Of a stretch of 64,000 nucleotides of DNA, positions 60,297-64,000 are shown in pieces; positions within the stretch are counted from its first letter, which is position 1; every line of letters starts with the position of its first letter. The position numbers and the translations under genes are program-made. Below the pieces are notes generated by a model. The model searched no databases. It was not told where the DNA came from and saw nothing but the letters and a program-made list of their open reading frames with translations. This stretch comes from Flavisphingomonas formosensis (GTDB lineage: Bacteria > Pseudomonadota > Alphaproteobacteria > Sphingomonadales > Sphingomonadaceae), in the NCBI RefSeq assembly GCF_009755815.1, contig NZ_WRPK01000018.1, positions 1-64,000 on the forward strand. Direction: 5' to 3'.

Positions 60297-60761
60297 ATGA
60301 GCCGTCCACCCCTCCCTCCGTTCACCCGCGAGAGCGCCATCGAGAAGGTACGCCTGGCCGAAGATGGCTGGAACAGCCGCGATCCGGCCAAGGTCGCGCT
60401 CGCCTACACCGTCGATACGCGCTGGCGTAACCGCGCCGAGTTTGCGACCAACCGCGAGGAAGCGCAGGCGTTTCTCACCCGCAAGTGGAACAAGGAGCTG
60501 GAATACCGGCTCATCAAGGAGCTGTGGGCCTTCACCGGCAATCGGATCGCCGTCCGCTATGCCTATGAGTACCGCGACGACAGCGGCCAGTGGTTCCGCG
60601 CCTATGGCAACGAAAATTGGGAGTTCGCCGAAGACGGCCTGATGGCCCACCGCCACGCCAGCATCAACGAGCACCCGATCCGCGAGGAAGATCGCAAGTT
60701 CCGCTGGCCGCTTGGTCGCCGTCCCGACGACCATCCCGGTCTCAGCGACTTCGGCTTCTAG
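60297..60761 (+). CDS. DUF1348 (NTF2-like) protein
   Basis: The 154-aa single-domain protein has [50 protein letters not shown] and the C-terminal [15 protein letters not shown], all DUF1348 marks. Function unknown; it often accompanies stress-related oxidoreductases. AGGAGGT precedes ATG 60297. Confidence 0.87.
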   Translation: MSRPPLPPFTRESAIEKVRLAEDGWNSRDPAKVALAYTVDTRWRNRAEFATNREEAQAFLTRKWNKELEYRLIKELWAFTGNRIAVRYAYEYRDDSGQWFRAYGNENWEFAEDGLMAHRHASINEHPIREEDRKFRWPLGRRPDDHPGLSDFGF

Positions 60762-60770
60762 CCGGCCGAG

Positions 60771-60788
60771 GTGCGCCATCGGGCGCAC
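60771..60788 (+). terminator. Hairpin after DUF1348
   Basis: GTGCGCC and GGCGCAC form a perfect 7-bp stem with a four-base loop between the DUF1348 stop and the next ATG. Confidence 0.45.
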
Positions 60789-60807
60789 GGACCCCGAGGA
60801 TTTGACC

Positions 60808-61140
60808 ATGCAAATCTCCAAACTCGACCAGCGAACGCGCCTGTCGATCGAGATGGCCCTTGCAGGGGATCGGGGCGCTCCCGCCCTGATCCGCCAGCAG
60901 GACGACGCGGCCGCACGGATCGGAATGTGCGGGGCGGAGATCGACGCCGCCCGCGCCGGGCGGAGCTTCGACGTGCGCAGCACCCGAGCCCTTGAGCTGG
61001 CCCTTGCCGTCAAACGCAGCGACTATCGCGAGGTACGATCACGCGCGATGCGAGCTGGCTTCGATGACGAGGCTTGCCGGGAAATCGAAGGCATCGCGGT
61101 AGCTCATGCTTCCGCTGTGAAGGCGAACGGTCATGGCTAG
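60808..61140 (+). CDS. Small helical protein, unrecognised
   Basis: The 110-aa ORF from ATG 60808 (GAGGA upstream) is alanine-rich and helical (SIEMALAGDRGAPALIRQQD, ALELALAVKRSDY). It resembles the outer helices of AhpD-like proteins but has no CxxC motif. It is last in the GST operon. A family call is not supported. Confidence 0.55.
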   Translation: MQISKLDQRTRLSIEMALAGDRGAPALIRQQDDAAARIGMCGAEIDAARAGRSFDVRSTRALELALAVKRSDYREVRSRAMRAGFDDEACREIEGIAVAHASAVKANGHG

Positions 61141-61342
61141 TGTTGCAATCACGCTCCCGGCCCGGCCGGTGTCCGCCCCTATGCTGCGATTCATCACAGC
61201 CCCCTTGCACGGGTTCTCGACAGGCCGGGGTTGAACGGTCAGGGTTACGATTATTACGGTCACATGCTGCGGGAAGGACTGGCCGATGACGCGGCGAGCT
61301 TGATGCAGATGATCTGAGATACGGTGCGAGAAGAGGTAACTG

Positions 61343-62233
61343 ATGGATCGATGGCAGGCGATGCGGATCTTCGCGAAGGTCGCAGAGACGGAAAGCTTCG
61401 CGGAAACGGCGCGTCTCATGCACATGAGCGCGCCCGCCGTAACCCGCGCGGTGGCATCGCTCGAGGATCTGATCGGCGCGCGCCTGTTCGTCCGCACCAC
61501 CCGGTCGGTGAAGATGACCGAAGCTGGGGCGCGATATTTCGACGACTGCCGGCGCATCCTCGCCGATATCGCTGAGGCCGAGGCCGCCGCCGCGGGCTCC
61601 TATGCGACGCCCGCAGGCACACTTGCCGTCACGGCGTCGGCAATGTTCGGCCAGATGTACGTACTTCCAGTCATGACCGAGTATCTCGATACCTACCCAA
61701 CCATGAGCGGGAGGACCTTCTTTGTCGACCGGCCGGTCAATATCGTTGAAGAGGGCGTCGACGTCGCGATCCGTATCGGGCACCTGCCGGACTCAGGCTT
61801 TTCCGCCATCAGGGTCGGGTCGGTCCGCCGAGTGATCTGCGGGTCGCCCGCCTATTTCGAGAAACATGGCGTGCCCGCAACGCCGGCAGATCTGAAGGGA
61901 CACCGCATCGTGGCCTCGACGAGCGCTTGGGCGTCGCCCGAATGGCGCTTCGCGGGCGAACAGCGGGTGACAATCGACGCAGCGCTTCAGTGCAACACCA
62001 ATGAGGCCGCGATTGCGACCGCCGTGACAGGTTGGGGGCTGACCCGGGTGGTTCACTACCAGATCGGGCCCGCTCTCATCGCTGGTGACCTGCAGATCGT
62101 GTTGATGGACTACGAAGAACCTCCGCTGCCGATCCATGTGATGCACCCGGAAGGCCGCCACGCGCCGGCTAAGGTTCGTGCCTTCGTCGATCTTGCCGTG
62201 TCGCGGCTGCGTGAAAATCGCCTACTGAACTGA
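61343..62233 (+). CDS. LysR-family regulator
   Basis: The 296-aa regulator begins MDRWQAMRIFAKVAETESF, of the LTTR subgroup with DRPVNIVEEGVDVAIRIGHL in the effector domain. The winged helix is MHMSAPAVTRAVASLEDLIG. AGAGGT precedes the ATG. It stands between the GST operon and the exported hydrolase gene, either of which it might control. Confidence 0.9.
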   Translation: MDRWQAMRIFAKVAETESFAETARLMHMSAPAVTRAVASLEDLIGARLFVRTTRSVKMTEAGARYFDDCRRILADIAEAEAAAAGSYATPAGTLAVTASAMFGQMYVLPVMTEYLDTYPTMSGRTFFVDRPVNIVEEGVDVAIRIGHLPDSGFSAIRVGSVRRVICGSPAYFEKHGVPATPADLKGHRIVASTSAWASPEWRFAGEQRVTIDAALQCNTNEAAIATAVTGWGLTRVVHYQIGPALIAGDLQIVLMDYEEPPLPIHVMHPEGRHAPAKVRAFVDLAVSRLRENRLLN

Positions 62234-62502
62234 TCGGACAGGAAGGTCGCGTGGCTAGGTCACGCACATGGACAAGACTTGGCCATGTCCCCCTCAACCG
62301 CTCATCGCGCTGCCTGTGCGGGTCGGAGCGGTGTTTCGCATCCCGCTATTTCAAGCCCAGCGACCGGGCGACAGCCGTCACTCATTCCTATCGCCCATCG
62401 CAATAATGCCTTTCATTCGAAGCTGATTATCACTCCTGACCGAACGGCTATTCCTGAGCGCAGAGGCTCCCTTCGCTTCGCCTCTTACCCAGGAGATGTC
62501 CG

Positions 62503-63477
62503 ATGAACCGTTTTGCTCTCTCGCTGCTGCTGGCAGCCGCCAGCGCCATTGCTCCCGTCCAGGTTATCGCCGCTCCGGCGAGGGTTGCGTCCGTCGCTAC
62601 GAAAGCGCCGGTCGTCGTCCATTATCGCACCGCGACGATCGACGGAGTGAAGATCTTCTATCGCGAAGCCGGCCCGGCGGACGGCCCGGTCGTGCTGCTG
62701 CTTCACGGGTTCCCGACCTCGTCGCACATGTTCCGCAACCTCATCCCGCTGCTCGCCGACCGCTACCGCGTGATTGCGCCCGATTACCCCGGTTTCGGCC
62801 AGAGCGATGCGCCGGATCACACCCAGTTCGCCTACACGTTCGCGCATTATGCCGATCTCGTCGACGGATTGATGGGGCAGATCGGCGCCGGCCGCTACGC
62901 GATGTACGTCATGGATTACGGCGCTCCCGTCGGCTATCGCCTCGCCCTCAAGCATCCCGAACGGGTCAGCGGCCTGATCGTCCAGAACGGCAATGCCTAT
63001 GACGAGGGACTTCGTGAATTCTGGAACCCGATCAAAGCCTATTGGGCCAGCGGCGCGCAGAAGGAACGGGACGCGCTGAACGGCCTGGTCACGCTGGACA
63101 CGACCAAGTTTCAATATACCGATGGTGTCCGTGACCTGTCGCGTATCAGCCCGGACAACTGGGTGCAGGACCAAGCGCTTCTGGATCGTCCCGGCAACCG
63201 CGATATCCAGCTCGACCTGTTCTACGACTATCGGACGAATGTGCCGCTCTATCCGAGCTTTCAAGCATATTTCCGCAAATACAAGCCGGCGACGCTGATC
63301 GTGTGGGGCAAGAACGACAAGATCTTCCCGGAAGAGGGCGCTCATCCCTACCTGCGCGATCTGCCGGATGCTGAGACTCACATCCTCGATACGGGCCATT
63401 TCGCCTTAGAGGACAAGCTTGATGAGATGGGCCCGCTCATCAGAAGTTTTCTCGACCGAAGGGTAGCGCAGCGCTGA
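62503..63477 (+). CDS. Exported alpha/beta hydrolase (epoxide hydrolase/dehalogenase-like)
   Basis: The 324-aa protein has a signal peptide ([20 protein letters not shown]) and a fold with [18 protein letters not shown]. The nucleophile position is Asp138 ([10 protein letters not shown]), as in haloalkane dehalogenases and epoxide hydrolases rather than Ser esterases. Later come WGKNDKIFP and the His in DTGHFALE. It would act in the periplasm. AGGAGA precedes ATG 62503. Confidence 0.87.
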   Translation: MNRFALSLLLAAASAIAPVQVIAAPARVASVATKAPVVVHYRTATIDGVKIFYREAGPADGPVVLLLHGFPTSSHMFRNLIPLLADRYRVIAPDYPGFGQSDAPDHTQFAYTFAHYADLVDGLMGQIGAGRYAMYVMDYGAPVGYRLALKHPERVSGLIVQNGNAYDEGLREFWNPIKAYWASGAQKERDALNGLVTLDTTKFQYTDGVRDLSRISPDNWVQDQALLDRPGNRDIQLDLFYDYRTNVPLYPSFQAYFRKYKPATLIVWGKNDKIFPEEGAHPYLRDLPDAETHILDTGHFALEDKLDEMGPLIRSFLDRRVAQR

Positions 63478-63500
63478 GCGTCATTTCCGCGCAAGGCGAA

Positions 63501-63530
63501 CTTCCGCGGGGCCTCATAGTCCCGCGGAAG
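63501..63530 (+). terminator. Hairpin after the hydrolase gene
   Basis: CTTCCGCGGG and CCCGCGGAAG form a perfect 10-bp stem with a 10-base loop, 23 bases after the stop. No long T-run, but the stem is strong. Confidence 0.6.
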
Positions 63531-63698
63531 CCCGCCTGATCCGTTCCTCTACCGGGAACGGCGTGTTCCTACGCAAGCACCTTATTTCCCGCGCGCGTCG
63601 CCATAGATCAACTCACCAGGGGTCGCCGTCCTCGACTGGCCGCGGCCCCTGTCCCGATTGCCAACCGCCCGCTCGCCGGAGCAAGAGTGGAGTGTTAA

Positions 63699-64000
63699 AT
63701 GACCAAAAGGACCTGGCTCGTCACCGGTAGCTCGCGCGGCTTCGGGCGTGCCCTGGCCGAAGCTGTTCTCGACGCAGGCGACAACCTGGTCGCCACGGCC
63801 CGCAACCCCGCAGCGCTCAGCGGGATCGCCGATGGCCGTGCCGGCCAGCTTGTCATCCAACAGCTGGACGTGACCGACTCGGTACAGGCGGAAGCGGCGG
63901 TGGAGGTCGCACGGAAGAGGTTCGGCAGGCTCGACATCTTAGTACTACAGTTGCGTATTAACCCGTTTTCTTCGATGACAACAGGCGGCGACAGACTGGT
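63699..64000 (+). CDS. SDR, partial and possibly chimeric at the window end
   Basis: From ATG 63699 the frame reads TWLVTGSSRGFGRALAEAVL, then NLVATARNP and FGRLDILV, a normal SDR start. At about 63941 the expected NNAG motif is missing and the reading becomes LQLRINPFSSMTTGGD. The frame stays open to the end. Either a mobile element has inserted here or the last ~60 bases are an assembly junction. Confidence 0.7.
   Translation, partial: MTKRTWLVTGSSRGFGRALAEAVLDAGDNLVATARNPAALSGIADGRAGQLVIQQLDVTDSVQAEAAVEVARKRFGRLDILVLQLRINPFSSMTTGGDRL

Noticed and set aside
1-64000. CRISPR arrays, tRNA or rRNA genes, replication origin, relaxase
   Set aside because: No regular spacer repeats, cloverleaf ends, rRNA motifs, rep/par genes or relaxase motifs were seen by reading; a tRNA scan was not possible.

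Overview
The window reads as high-GC alphaproteobacterial accessory DNA, most likely from a member of the Sphingomonadales. That placement is an inference from gene style, the lasso precursor type and the F-type tra gene set. No rRNA or tRNA gene, CRISPR array, replication gene, relaxase or coupling protein was seen, so this could be part of a large conjugative plasmid or an integrated element. The first 36 bases are a G/C homopolymer and look like an assembly or library artefact, so the left edge is probably a contig end.

Left edge (1-1.3 kb). A short minus-strand gene (48-191) has the features of a lasso-peptide precursor of the astexin/sphingopyxin type. Its processing genes would lie off the left edge. 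An unrecognised 134-aa gene follows.

Conjugation block (1.3-23.9 kb). A tightly overlapping plus-strand operon encodes an F-type type IV secretion system and pilus: a small exported protein, DsbC, TraA, L, E, K, B, V, C, two small membrane proteins, TraW, TraU, a small basic protein, TraN (apparently split over two genes), TrbC, an S26 peptidase, TraF, a thioredoxin-like protein, TraH and TraG. Nearly every junction is an ATGA/GTGA-type overlap. A small membrane protein (minus strand) and an SGNH hydrolase close the block.

Catabolic/redox block (24.3-42.9 kb), visibly richer in A/T. It holds a fused indolepyruvate:ferredoxin oxidoreductase divergent from a Crp/Fnr regulator. A minus-strand operon carries a YecD-like isochorismatase-fold protein, a RutA-like flavin monooxygenase and an SDR. 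A plus-strand F420-related set carries an F420-type LLM oxidoreductase, an FO-synthase gene with a large internal deletion, and an NADPH:F420 reductase. Next come a decayed TonB receptor, an NTF2-like protein, a DUF2867 protein, an enoyl-CoA hydratase and a LysR regulator. A last minus-strand operon carries a truncated medium-chain reductase, a molybdopterin oxidoreductase and an Old-Yellow-Enzyme/dienoyl-CoA reductase. The whole resembles a pathway for an unknown, probably cyclic or aromatic, substrate, with F420 or flavin hydride chemistry; this is inference.

Junction (42.9-44.5 kb). The reductase gene has lost its 5' end, and an integrase remnant and an AlpA-type regulator follow. A ~490-bp segment carrying alpA recurs, diverged, at 56.2-56.65 kb, so the DNA between 44.4 and 56.2 kb is framed by direct repeats.

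Stress/redox block (44.5-64 kb). Genes for an SDR, an MFS exporter, a FAD monooxygenase, pirin, WrbA, an esterase, a GMC oxidoreductase and an isochorismatase-fold hydrolase sit behind three copies of one 18-bp palindrome next to a LysR gene, suggesting one regulon. An RclR-like AraC protein that keeps both redox cysteines is divergent from an AhpD-like protein and a DUF417 (RclC-family) protein, suggesting a reactive-chlorine response. A second operon (GST, a three-domain PNPOx/FNR/ferredoxin fusion, an AhpD-like protein, DUF1348, and a small ORF) has hairpins between its genes and two exact copies of a 19-bp palindrome. A LysR regulator, an exported alpha/beta hydrolase and a broken SDR end the window.
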